NCBI GenBank assembly: GCA_963703175.1
Contig: OY969794.1
Span: 2,046,001 to 2,110,000 of the forward strand
Source: VRUE01 sp963703175
Lineage (GTDB): Bacteria; Actinomycetota; Thermoleophilia; Solirubrobacterales; 70-9
DNA: 64,000 nt
Reading direction: 5' to 3'
The position numbers and the translations under genes are program-made. The notes beneath the pieces are model-generated. The model was not told where the DNA came from. It saw only the letters and a program-made list of their open reading frames with translations, and did no database searches. This document shows, in pieces, positions 30,853-39,228 of the stretch (the stretch's first letter is position 1; each line of letters begins with the position of its first letter).

Positions 30853-33800
30853 GTGAGACGCCACGCGAAGGCATCGACCGCGGGATCGACCCAGCGCCAG
30901 GCCAAGAGCCTCGGCCGCTTCTTCCGTGGAGCCGACGCCACCCGTGGGCCTTCGCATAGCGCCGCAGGGAGTAGTGCGCCCGCGCTCAAGCGGCTCGCCC
31001 TACCACTCGCCGTCCTCGCCGTCCTCGTCTTCGCTGCTTCCGCCGGGGCCACCAAGACCCACGTCTTCAAGGAAACCTTCGGTTCCGCCGCCCAGCCGAG
31101 CTTCTCCGGCGCCAGGGGGGTCGCGGTGGACCAATCGAGCGGCGATGTGCTCGTCATGAGCGTCGGCGAAGGCACCCCCTCGATCAAGCGCTATAACCCC
31201 GACGGCACGGCAGCCAACTTCTCAGGCCTCGGCACCAACGCGATCGACGGCAAAGGCAATGGCGAATGCGCCACCGTTCCCGCCGACTGCGACCAGACGC
31301 CTCAAAACGGTCTCGCTTTCGCTTCGGCAGAGGAATCGCAGATCGCCGTCGACAACTCCGGCACCGCCACCGACGGCGACATCTACGTCACCCAGGACTC
31401 GCCCAACCTGATCAACATCTTCTCCGCCGAAGGCAAATACCTGGGTCAGCTGACCGGGGCCGGGGCGACCAACTTCTCCGAAGCCTGCGGAGTCGCCGTC
31501 GATCCGTCAGGTGCGGTGTACGTCGGCGACTACTCCAGCGGCATCCACAAGTTCGTCCCTGCGGCCAACCCGCCGCTCAACGCCGACAACACGGCCAATT
31601 TCAGCACCGTCACCAACCCCTGCACCCTCGCCGCCGGCGCCGGCTCGAGCGCCGGCTTTCTCTTCGCCGCCCAATACCAAGGCCCGATCTCAAAGATCGA
31701 CAGCTCGACCGGCGCGCTCCGATACACCGTCTCCCCAGACGCCAACACGACCGTGAGCGTCGATCCAGGCGCCGGCCACGTCTACGCCGCGACCGGCGCC
31801 ACGGTCAAGGAGTTCGACGCCTCCGGTGCGGCCAGCGCCAGCAGCGTCTCCAGCACGCTCTCAAGCGGCACCGTCCGAGGCGTTGCCGCGCGCGCCAGCA
31901 GCGGCGACGTCTACGTCTCGCGCGCGGGCATCGCCAACCTCGAAGTCTTCACCGGCGCCCTGGCGACGATCCCCGATGTAACCACTGACTCGGCTACGGC
32001 GATCGCGCCGACCGCCGCGACGCTCAACGGCACGGTCAACCCCGACGGCGCCCTGCTGAGCGAATGCAAGTTCGAATACGGCACCACGACCGCCTACGGG
32101 CAAAGCCAGGCCTGCGACCTGACCCCGGCCGAAATCGGCACCGGCACCTCCGCCGTCGCGGTCAAAGCCGACATCAGCGGCCTCGCCCTCGGCGCGACCT
32201 ACCACTTCCGCCTCGTCGCCAAGAACCCCGAAGAGAGCTCAAGCGGCAAAGATCAGACCTTCAAAACCCTAGGCCCGCCGGTGATCGTCGGGCAGTGGGC
32301 AGGCGGGGTCACCTACACCGAGGCTTCGCTGAACGCCCAGATCAACCCCGAAGGCCTCGCCACCACCTACAAATTCGAATGGGGCCCGACCGCCGCCTAC
32401 GGCAACAGCAGCACCCAAAGCGGCATCGGGTCAGACAGCGCCAACCACACGGTGAGCGCCTTCCTCAGCGCCCTGCAGCCCGCCAGCACCTACCACTACC
32501 GCGTCATCGCCACCAACTCGGTCGGCACGATCGAAGGGCCCGACCACCTCTTCACGACCTACGCCCACCTGCAGGCGAACACCGACTGCCCTAACCAAGA
32601 CTTCCGCACCGGCCCCGCCGCCACCCTGCCCGACTGCCGCGGCTATGAGATGGTCAGCCCGGTCGACAAAAACGGCGGCGAGATTCGCACCGCGCCTAAC
32701 GTGGCGTACGCTGCCGCCACGGCCTTTACCCAGGCCTCCCGAGACGGCGAGAAGATCACCTACTCCTCGCAATTCTCCTTCGGCGATGAGCCAGCCGGCC
32801 ATTACTCAAACCAGTACCTCGCCAGCCGCGGGGCCGATGGCTGGATAACCCATGGGATCAACGCCCCGCAGAGCCTGACCATCTTCGACCCCGAATTCAG
32901 CCCCTTCATCGAATTCAACCCCTACTTCCAGTACTTCAACGAAGACCTCTCGAGCGGTTGGTTTGAGGACTTCAACAAAGCGCCGCTCACCTCCGAAGCA
33001 CAAGCCGGATACATGAATTTCTACCGGCGCGACAACACCGACGGCAGCCTGGAAGCGCTCACGGTGAACGCACCGCTCACGCCTACGAACAAAACCTTCG
33101 GCTACGGGGTGCTGGAGACCGCCGAAATTCAAGGGGTCTCACGCGACGGCGGCCACGCGGTCTTCACCGCGCGAGCCAAATTCACGCCTGACGCGTCGGC
33201 TGAAGTTGGCCCGCGTGGCGTCAGTAGGCAGCTCTATGACTTCAGCGGAGGAGAGCTGCACCTGGTCAGCATCTTGCCGGACGGTACCGCCAGCGCGGCT
33301 GATAAAAACATCCTCGGACAGAGACACAGCTCAGGCTACGGAGAAGGACAGTCTGCCACTCGCCACAACACCGTCTCCGCCGATGGCTCGCGGATCTTTT
33401 GGAAGGCTGGAGATTCCTTCGACCGAGGGCGGATCTACGTCCGCCTCGACGGCGCAACGACGGTTCCCGTCTCGGCCGGCGATGCCGACTGGTGGAACGC
33501 GAGCACCGACGGCTCAAAGGCGCTCTACTCCGAAGGGGACCTCACCATCGGCAAAGCCAGCCTGAAGGAGTTCGACGTCGACAGCGAAACGACGACGACG
33601 ATCACCGACGAAGCCTACGGGGTGGCGGGCGCCAGCGAAGACCTCTCCTATATCTACTTCGCCTCCCAGGAAGCGCTCGACGCCGGCGCCAGCGCCGGCG
33701 CACCCAACCTCTACCTCTACCACGAAGGCGCGGTCAGCTTCATCGCGACGCTCTCGGCTTTGGATGTCAGTCAGTCCAATAATGAAACCAGCATCGTTCA

Positions 33801-34731
33801 TGCCGAACCGGCGAACCATGCCGCCAGGGTGACGCCCGACGGGCGCCACATCGCCTTCGAGTCGACCCGCAGCCTGAGCGGCTATGACAACACCGACGCG
33901 CTCAGCGGCAAAGCCGACATGGAGGCCTATATCTACGGCGCCGACAGCGAACAGCTGAGCTGCCCCTCGTGCAACCCGAGCGGCGCGCGGCCGGTCGGGC
34001 AACCGCTGCGGAGAGCTTTCACTGTGGTCGATCAGCTCGAGCACGAACACGAACAACAACCCAGCAGAGGGGCGGCCGCCTGGCTGACCACCGAAGAAGA
34101 GGGTTCTTACTCCTCCCACGTCCTCTCCGACGATGGCAACCGACTCTTCTTCAACGCCTTTGACGCGTTGGTGCCCGAGGACACCAACGGCCGCCAAGAC
34201 GTCTATGAGTGGGAGGCGCAGGGCTCAGGTGATTGCCAAAAGCCCGGCGGCTGCCTCAGCCTGATCTCGACCGGGCAAAGCCCGAAGAGCTCTGCCTTCA
34301 AGGACGCCGATCCAGACGGCTCTGACGTCTTCTTTGAAACCGCCGCCAGCATCGATCCCCGAGACCCCGGCGGCATCGACATCTATGACGCCCGCATCGG
34401 CGGTGGCTTCCCCACCGAAAGCCAGCCGACCCCCTGTATCGGCGACGCTTGTCAGAGCCCGCCGGCGGCGCCTAATGACCCGACCCCGGCAAGCGCGGGC
34501 TTCAAAGGCGCCGGGGACCTCAAGCCAAGGCACGATTGCGCAAGTGCGGCCAAGCGCGCCGCCAAGCTCTCCCGCGCGGCAAGGCAGCTGCGAAGCGACG
34601 CAGGGCAAAGCGCCTCTGGCGCCCAGGCAAAGCGCCTGCGCCGCAGCGCAGCCCGCCTCGAGCAAAAGGCAAAGGGCCTTGGCAAGAGCGCTGCGCGCTG
34701 TAGGCGCTCTAACCGGGGGGCGGGGCGATGA
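30853..34731 (+). CDS. Giant secreted protein with NHL-like propeller, FN3-like repeats and PD40-like region
   Basis: 1292 residues from a GTG preceded by AAGGAGAGAG. A basic 45-residue n-region leads into LALPLAVLAVLVFAASAGA (signal peptide). Residues ~75-370 have NHL-type blades (ARGVAVDQSSGDVLVMSV, ACGVAVDPSGAVYVGDYSSG). Residues ~376-570 hold two Ig/FN3-like modules (ATLNGTVNPDGALLSECKFE, ASLNAQINPEGLATTYKFEW). A cysteine-bracketed segment near 578 introduces a long TolB/PD40-like propeller region. The last ~70 residues (KRAAKLSRAARQLRSDAG etc.) form a Lys/Arg/Ala-rich helix that might bind the wall or anionic polymer. Probably a cell-surface protein; function unknown. Confidence 0.85.
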   Translation: MRRHAKASTAGSTQRQAKSLGRFFRGADATRGPSHSAAGSSAPALKRLALPLAVLAVLVFAASAGATKTHVFKETFGSAAQPSFSGARGVAVDQSSGDVLVMSVGEGTPSIKRYNPDGTAANFSGLGTNAIDGKGNGECATVPADCDQTPQNGLAFASAEESQIAVDNSGTATDGDIYVTQDSPNLINIFSAEGKYLGQLTGAGATNFSEACGVAVDPSGAVYVGDYSSGIHKFVPAANPPLNADNTANFSTVTNPCTLAAGAGSSAGFLFAAQYQGPISKIDSSTGALRYTVSPDANTTVSVDPGAGHVYAATGATVKEFDASGAASASSVSSTLSSGTVRGVAARASSGDVYVSRAGIANLEVFTGALATIPDVTTDSATAIAPTAATLNGTVNPDGALLSECKFEYGTTTAYGQSQACDLTPAEIGTGTSAVAVKADISGLALGATYHFRLVAKNPEESSSGKDQTFKTLGPPVIVGQWAGGVTYTEASLNAQINPEGLATTYKFEWGPTAAYGNSSTQSGIGSDSANHTVSAFLSALQPASTYHYRVIATNSVGTIEGPDHLFTTYAHLQANTDCPNQDFRTGPAATLPDCRGYEMVSPVDKNGGEIRTAPNVAYAAATAFTQASRDGEKITYSSQFSFGDEPAGHYSNQYLASRGADGWITHGINAPQSLTIFDPEFSPFIEFNPYFQYFNEDLSSGWFEDFNKAPLTSEAQAGYMNFYRRDNTDGSLEALTVNAPLTPTNKTFGYGVLETAEIQGVSRDGGHAVFTARAKFTPDASAEVGPRGVSRQLYDFSGGELHLVSILPDGTASAADKNILGQRHSSGYGEGQSATRHNTVSADGSRIFWKAGDSFDRGRIYVRLDGATTVPVSAGDADWWNASTDGSKALYSEGDLTIGKASLKEFDVDSETTTTITDEAYGVAGASEDLSYIYFASQEALDAGASAGAPNLYLYHEGAVSFIATLSALDVSQSNNETSIVHAEPANHAARVTPDGRHIAFESTRSLSGYDNTDALSGKADMEAYIYGADSEQLSCPSCNPSGARPVGQPLRRAFTVVDQLEHEHEQQPSRGAAAWLTTEEEGSYSSHVLSDDGNRLFFNAFDALVPEDTNGRQDVYEWEAQGSGDCQKPGGCLSLISTGQSPKSSAFKDADPDGSDVFFETAASIDPRDPGGIDIYDARIGGGFPTESQPTPCIGDACQSPPAAPNDPTPASAGFKGAGDLKPRHDCASAAKRAAKLSRAARQLRSDAGQSASGAQAKRLRRSAARLEQKAKGLGKSAARCRRSNRGAGR

Positions 34732-34787
34732 GGCACGCCGCCAAGCAATCGAGCGCCGCCTCGCCCGCCAACAAGGAGACCGAGAAG

Positions 34788-37679
34788 ATGAATAAAAGCG
34801 CCAACCATCCTCGCCGCAGTGGCCTGCTCGCCAGCATGGTTGCGGCGGCGGCCCTGCTGATCTGCGCGATCGCCGCCCCGGCGGCATCTGCCGCCTTTGG
34901 CCTCAACAACTTCGACCTCACCGCCACCAACCAAGACGGGACCCCCGATACCCAGGCGGGCTCCCACCCCTTCGCGTTGACGACCTCCTTCGGCCTCAAC
35001 TACACCGAACCGGCCTTCTTTGAATGGCTCCCCGGCGGCGAGCTAAAGGACGCGATCTTCACCCAGATGGCGGGGCTGACCGGCGACGTCGGCGCGATCC
35101 CCTACTGCTCGGTCACCGACTTCGCCACGCTTCAATACGGCGGCGACTCGCTCTGCCCCGACAAAACGGCGGTCGGCCTGGTCTCAAACCAGCTCCAGGC
35201 CCCCTTCCTTTGGGTGCAGAACTCCGTCTATAACTTAAAGCCCCCACCCGGGGTGGTGGTGAGGATCGGCTTTAAGGTCTTGCTCGTGCCGGTGGTCGTC
35301 GACATCGGCGTTAAGCAGGGCGGTGAGAACAACGTCGAAGCCACCCTCGGCAACACCCCCCAGGTGGCGACCGTCTTTGGCTCGGTGTTGCAGCTCTGGG
35401 GCAACCCGGCAGATCCCGGGCACGACGAAGTGCGGGGGGCTTGCGGGGAGGGGAACGAACGCGAAACCGAAGAATTCCCCGGCTTCTTTCCCAGCCCACC
35501 CGGCCCCCCCGGAACGACCTGCCCGGTCCAAACCGAAGAAAAGCCCTTCCTGACCCTGCCGCGCAACTGCGACGGCCCAACCGCCACCAGCTATCGGGCC
35601 GACTCCTGGGAAGAACCGGGCATCTGGGATGAAGGCAGCTCCCTCACCCACGACAACTCAGAACCGCCGATCCCCCAGGGCTTCACCGGCTGCGGCAAAC
35701 TGGGCTTCGCGCCAAAGGTCGATTCGAAGCTCTCAACCGATCAAGCCGAGACCGGCAGCGGGCTTGACTTCAACCTCGACTTCTCTGATGAAGGGCTAAA
35801 GAGCAAAGACGGCCTGGCCAACTCAGAAACCAAAAAAGCCGTTGTCACCTTGCCTGAAGGGGTGACGATCAACCCCTCGATCGGCGAAGGACTCGGCGTC
35901 TGCACGCCAGCAGACCTCAAACGGGAGACCTTGAACTCCAAACCTGGAGAAGGCTGTCCCAACTCCTCAAAGGTCGGCACCTTGCACGTCGACTTGCCGA
36001 TCGTCCCAGAAGGCCTCGAGGGCTCGATCTTCTTGGCTACCCAAGATGATCCGGCGACCACCCAACCGGGAGCCGAGAATCCCTTCGACTCTCTGATTGC
36101 CTCCTACTTCGTGCTGAAGAACCCCAACCTGGGGGCGATCGCGAAGCTGCCGGCCCTAATCGAACCCGATCCCAAAACCGGCAGGCTCGTCGTCACCATT
36201 GACGACATCCCCCAGTACCCGCTCGGGCACTTCAACGCCCATCTGCGCGAGGGACAAAGGGCGCCGCTGGTAAGCCCCGCCACCTGTGGCACCTACACCA
36301 CCGAGGCAAAGCTCTACCCCCGCTCAGACCCCACCAACCCGCGTACGGTGACCTCTGAGCTTCAGATCACCCAGGGCAAGGGCGGCGGTGCCTGCCCACC
36401 GGGGGGCATCCCGCCCTTCAATCCGCGCTTCCAAGCCGGAGCGATCAACAACAACGCCGGCTCCTTTAGTCCCTTTGATATGCGGCTGATCAGAGAAGAC
36501 GGCGAACAGGACATGACCAAGTTCTCCTCGATCTTGCCCCCCGGGGAGCTCGGATCGCTGGCGGGGGTCTCCAAATGCCCTGATGCAGCGATAGCGCTCG
36601 CCAGGACCAAGACCGGCCGCCAAGAGCAGGCAAGCCCCTCTTGTCCGCAAAACAGCCTGATCGGCCACACCCTGGCTGGAGCGGGAGTCGGCGGGGCGCT
36701 CACCTACGTCGGCGGCCAGATCTACCTGGGAGGCCCCTTTCACGGCGATCCCCTGAGCGTGATCTCGGTGACCCCAGCGGTGGCCGGTCCCTTTGACGCG
36801 GGAACGGTTGTCGTCCAGCTGGCGCTGAACCTCAACTCAAAAACCGCAGAAGTGGAAGTAGACGGAGCCAACTCTGAACCGATCCCCCACATCCTCAAGG
36901 GCATCGTTTTGAAGTTGAGGGATCTGCGCGTCTATGTGGATCGACCCAACTTCACCTTAAACCCGACCTCATGCGATGAATCAAGCGCCAAAGCAAGGCT
37001 CTTTGGCTCCTACCTTGACGTCTTTAATCCAGCAGATGACAAGCCAGTAGATCTCTCAACCCGCTACCAGGCTGCAAACTGCCTGAACTTGGGCTTTAAG
37101 CCAAAGCTTGCCTTGAACCTCAAAGGCGGCACGAAAAGAGGAGGCCACCCAGGACTTGAGGCCCTCTACACGCCTAAAGCGGGCGATGCCAACATCAAAG
37201 GCCTCGTAGTTCGCCTACCGCGTTCTGCATTCCTCGACCAGGCCCACATCAAAACGATCTGCACCCGAGTGCAGTTCGCAGCCAAGCAATGCCCAGAGAG
37301 ATCCCAATACGGCTACATCAAGGCCTGGACGCCCTTGCTCGATACGCCGCTGGAAGGACCGGTCTATCTGCGCTCCTCTAACCACAAGCTGCCCGATCTC
37401 CTCTTTGACCTGCACGGCCTGGTCGACATCGAGGTCTCGGTCAGAATCGACTCAGCCCACGGCGGGATCAGGGCGACGCTTGAAAACTCACCTGATGCAC
37501 CGCTCTCCAAAGTCCTCTTGCGCATGCAGGGCGCCAAAAAGGGCCTGATCATCAACAGTCGCAACCTCTGTGGCTCGACCAATAAGGCCAACGTGGTCTT
37601 CGAAGGACAAAACGGCAAGCGGTTCAATGCTAACCCGGTGATGCGGCCTGAATGCGGTGGCGGGCGGGGCACCCATTAA
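34788..37679 (+). CDS. Large secreted protein with four diverged two-cysteine repeats
   Basis: 963 residues from the ATG at 34788, which has AAGGAG nine bases upstream. An in-frame ATG at 34728 overlapping the previous stop would add 20 residues. Signal peptide SMVAAAALLICAIAAPAASA. A module recurs four times: LPxG..., a Cys, ~15-20 residues, C-P-x-x-S/T-x-x-G, then L.G.(I/V)(Y/F)L. Copies centre on 35029-35200, 35851-36050, 36535-36730 and 37218-37373. Segments CGKLGFAPKVDSKL and CLNLGFKPKLALNL introduce two of them. No catalytic motif; I do not recognise the family. Cotranscribed with the upstream giant protein and presumably exported with it. Confidence 0.82.
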   Translation: MNKSANHPRRSGLLASMVAAAALLICAIAAPAASAAFGLNNFDLTATNQDGTPDTQAGSHPFALTTSFGLNYTEPAFFEWLPGGELKDAIFTQMAGLTGDVGAIPYCSVTDFATLQYGGDSLCPDKTAVGLVSNQLQAPFLWVQNSVYNLKPPPGVVVRIGFKVLLVPVVVDIGVKQGGENNVEATLGNTPQVATVFGSVLQLWGNPADPGHDEVRGACGEGNERETEEFPGFFPSPPGPPGTTCPVQTEEKPFLTLPRNCDGPTATSYRADSWEEPGIWDEGSSLTHDNSEPPIPQGFTGCGKLGFAPKVDSKLSTDQAETGSGLDFNLDFSDEGLKSKDGLANSETKKAVVTLPEGVTINPSIGEGLGVCTPADLKRETLNSKPGEGCPNSSKVGTLHVDLPIVPEGLEGSIFLATQDDPATTQPGAENPFDSLIASYFVLKNPNLGAIAKLPALIEPDPKTGRLVVTIDDIPQYPLGHFNAHLREGQRAPLVSPATCGTYTTEAKLYPRSDPTNPRTVTSELQITQGKGGGACPPGGIPPFNPRFQAGAINNNAGSFSPFDMRLIREDGEQDMTKFSSILPPGELGSLAGVSKCPDAAIALARTKTGRQEQASPSCPQNSLIGHTLAGAGVGGALTYVGGQIYLGGPFHGDPLSVISVTPAVAGPFDAGTVVVQLALNLNSKTAEVEVDGANSEPIPHILKGIVLKLRDLRVYVDRPNFTLNPTSCDESSAKARLFGSYLDVFNPADDKPVDLSTRYQAANCLNLGFKPKLALNLKGGTKRGGHPGLEALYTPKAGDANIKGLVVRLPRSAFLDQAHIKTICTRVQFAAKQCPERSQYGYIKAWTPLLDTPLEGPVYLRSSNHKLPDLLFDLHGLVDIEVSVRIDSAHGGIRATLENSPDAPLSKVLLRMQGAKKGLIINSRNLCGSTNKANVVFEGQNGKRFNANPVMRPECGGGRGTH

Positions 37680-37686
37680 CTCATAG

Positions 37687-37765
37687 ATACCACGTGCGTA
37701 TCTTGACAAACACATACTGACGTGTTTGTATTGAGCGGTGTCTTCTGCTGAGAACGGCACTGGTA
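37687..37765 (+). promoter_or_regulatory. Promoter element copy 2, upstream of and into the TetR gene
   Basis: TTGACA at 37703-37708, an 18-base spacer and TGTATT at 37727-37732. The predicted transcription start falls within a base or two of the GTG at 37738, so the mRNA would be leaderless. AAACAC (about 37708-37713) and GTGTTT (37722-37727) form a perfect dyad between the hexamers, a likely TetR operator. The element is a diverged duplicate of 30672-30750. Confidence 0.6.
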
Positions 37766-38451
37766 TTGAGATCGCGAGTCGCGAGCCGCGCGGCTCGCGC
37801 CGCCGGCCGGGGGTCAGAGCGCCGAAAGTAGAACGGATCCCACCACGCTCTGGCCTCTCTCGCGCCGAGGTGATCGCCAATCAGCGCCGCCGCATCTTCG
37901 AGGGCATGGCCACGGCGCTTGCCTACCACGGCTATGAGGACACAAAGATCACCGATATCGTCGAACTTGCCGGTCTGTCGCGGGCGACGTTCTACGAGCA
38001 TTTCAAGGGCAAGGAGATCTGCTTCGCGGCGGCTTATGAGGATGGGGTGAAGCGGCTCGCGGCGGCGGTCGAGGCGGCGGCTGAAGAGGAGGCCGGCTGG
38101 GAAGAGCGCCTCGCGGCGGGTCTGCTCGCGGGCCTCGAGTTTTTCGCTGCCGAACCGGCGCTGGCCCACCTGCTTCTTGTCGAGTCGCTCGCCGCTGCCC
38201 GTCCAGCTCGGTTGGAGCATGAGCGCTCGCTGGTGCGGCTTGCGGAAGCTATGCGTCCGCCGGCCGATGCGCCGGGTGGCGGGGTGATTCCCGAAGAGAC
38301 CATCCGACTGCTCGCTGGCGGATTGGCGTCCCATGTCTCGGGCCGTGCGCTGGCGGGCGAAGCCGAGCGCCTTCCCCAAGACCACGAGCTGCTGTTCGAG
38401 TATCTCCTGGCGCCCTCGCGAGCGGCCGATGCCCGGGTCGCCACCGGGTGA
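37738..38451 (+). CDS. TetR-family transcriptional regulator
   Basis: 237 residues from a GTG that may be leaderless. A basic N-terminal tail precedes the HTH (ANQRRRIFEGMATALAYHGY, ITDIVELAGLSRATFYEHFK, GKEICFAAAYEDG). A helical ligand domain rich in Ala/Glu follows. Its promoter duplicates the one in front of the secreted-protein operon, suggesting that it represses both itself and that operon. The end overlaps the next TetR gene by 23 bases, so the two are cotranscribed. Confidence 0.88.
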   Translation: MSSAENGTGIEIASREPRGSRRRPGVRAPKVERIPPRSGLSRAEVIANQRRRIFEGMATALAYHGYEDTKITDIVELAGLSRATFYEHFKGKEICFAAAYEDGVKRLAAAVEAAAEEEAGWEERLAAGLLAGLEFFAAEPALAHLLLVESLAAARPARLEHERSLVRLAEAMRPPADAPGGGVIPEETIRLLAGGLASHVSGRALAGEAERLPQDHELLFEYLLAPSRAADARVATG

Positions 38452-39142
38452 GGGGGAGCCGGAGCGTTTCGAGCCGAATGTGCTCGCCGCCCTGCCTCCC
38501 GAGCTCGCGCTCTCGCGGTTGCCGGTGGGCCGGCACGGCCTGCCCCGCTCTTTCGTCACTCGCAATCAGCGCCTTCGTCTGATCGCGGCGATGCTGCAGG
38601 TACTGCCGCGGCACGGTTACCCCGCAACCACGATCGCTCATCTGACGGAGGAGGCAGCAGTCTCGCGCGCTTCTTTCTACAAGCAGTTCGAGAGCAAGGA
38701 GGACTGTTTTCTGGCGACGTATGACCTCGCGACCGCCTGGCTGTGCGAGCGAGTCGAGCGCTCGGTCGCGGATTGCGGTGAGTGGTCGGCGCGTGTCCGT
38801 GTCGGGGTTTCGGAGGCGCTTCGGCTTCTGGGCGCGAACCCGGAGATCGCTCACCTGATCGCCGTCGAGGCGCTGCAGGCAGGTCCCGCCGCCCGGCGGC
38901 GGCACCAGGGCTGCCTCGCTCGGCTGGCCGGGACGCTGCGCAGCGGTCGCCCAAGCCGCACGGAGCTACCGACGGAGCTCGACAAGATGCTCCTCGGCGG
39001 CGCCCTCTCACATATCGCCCTATATGTCGATACCGGGCGTGCCGAGCGTTTACCCGAGATGACCGTCGAACTGATCCAGTACTTGCTCATTCCCTACCTC
39101 GAGCCAGGTGAGAGCAGGCGGATCGCCGATCAGGCGGCCTGA
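38429..39142 (+). CDS. TetR-family transcriptional regulator
   Basis: 237 residues from the ATG at 38429; the frame is open upstream to 38333, but that part is antisense or out of frame to the preceding TetR. The HTH lies unusually far in, after ~45 residues (RNQRLRLIAAMLQVLPRHGY, IAHLTEEAAVSRASFYKQFE, SKEDCFLATYDLA). A helical C-terminal domain follows. It is the second of two tandem TetR genes; they may act as a heterodimer or sense different ligands. Third TetR of the surface-protein locus. Confidence 0.87.
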   Translation: MPGSPPGEGEPERFEPNVLAALPPELALSRLPVGRHGLPRSFVTRNQRLRLIAAMLQVLPRHGYPATTIAHLTEEAAVSRASFYKQFESKEDCFLATYDLATAWLCERVERSVADCGEWSARVRVGVSEALRLLGANPEIAHLIAVEALQAGPAARRRHQGCLARLAGTLRSGRPSRTELPTELDKMLLGGALSHIALYVDTGRAERLPEMTVELIQYLLIPYLEPGESRRIADQAA

Positions 39143-39176
39143 CGTCCGCCAATGTCGATCGAGCCCAATAGAGCCC

Positions 39177-39195
39177 GCTATACTTTTTGAAGTAA
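39177..39195. promoter_or_regulatory. 19-bp motif shared with cysM: candidate regulon site of the cysteine cluster
   Basis: GCTATACTTTTTGAAGTAA occurs here and, without a mismatch, at 41731-41749 in front of cysM. It contains the dyad TACTT-N4-AAGTA and a TATACT that could serve as a -10 hexamer. The moeZ ATG lies 34 bases downstream. Confidence 0.6.
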
Positions 39196-39228
39196 AGCCG
39201 GATCGGAATTCAGGTATTTAGGAGATTC

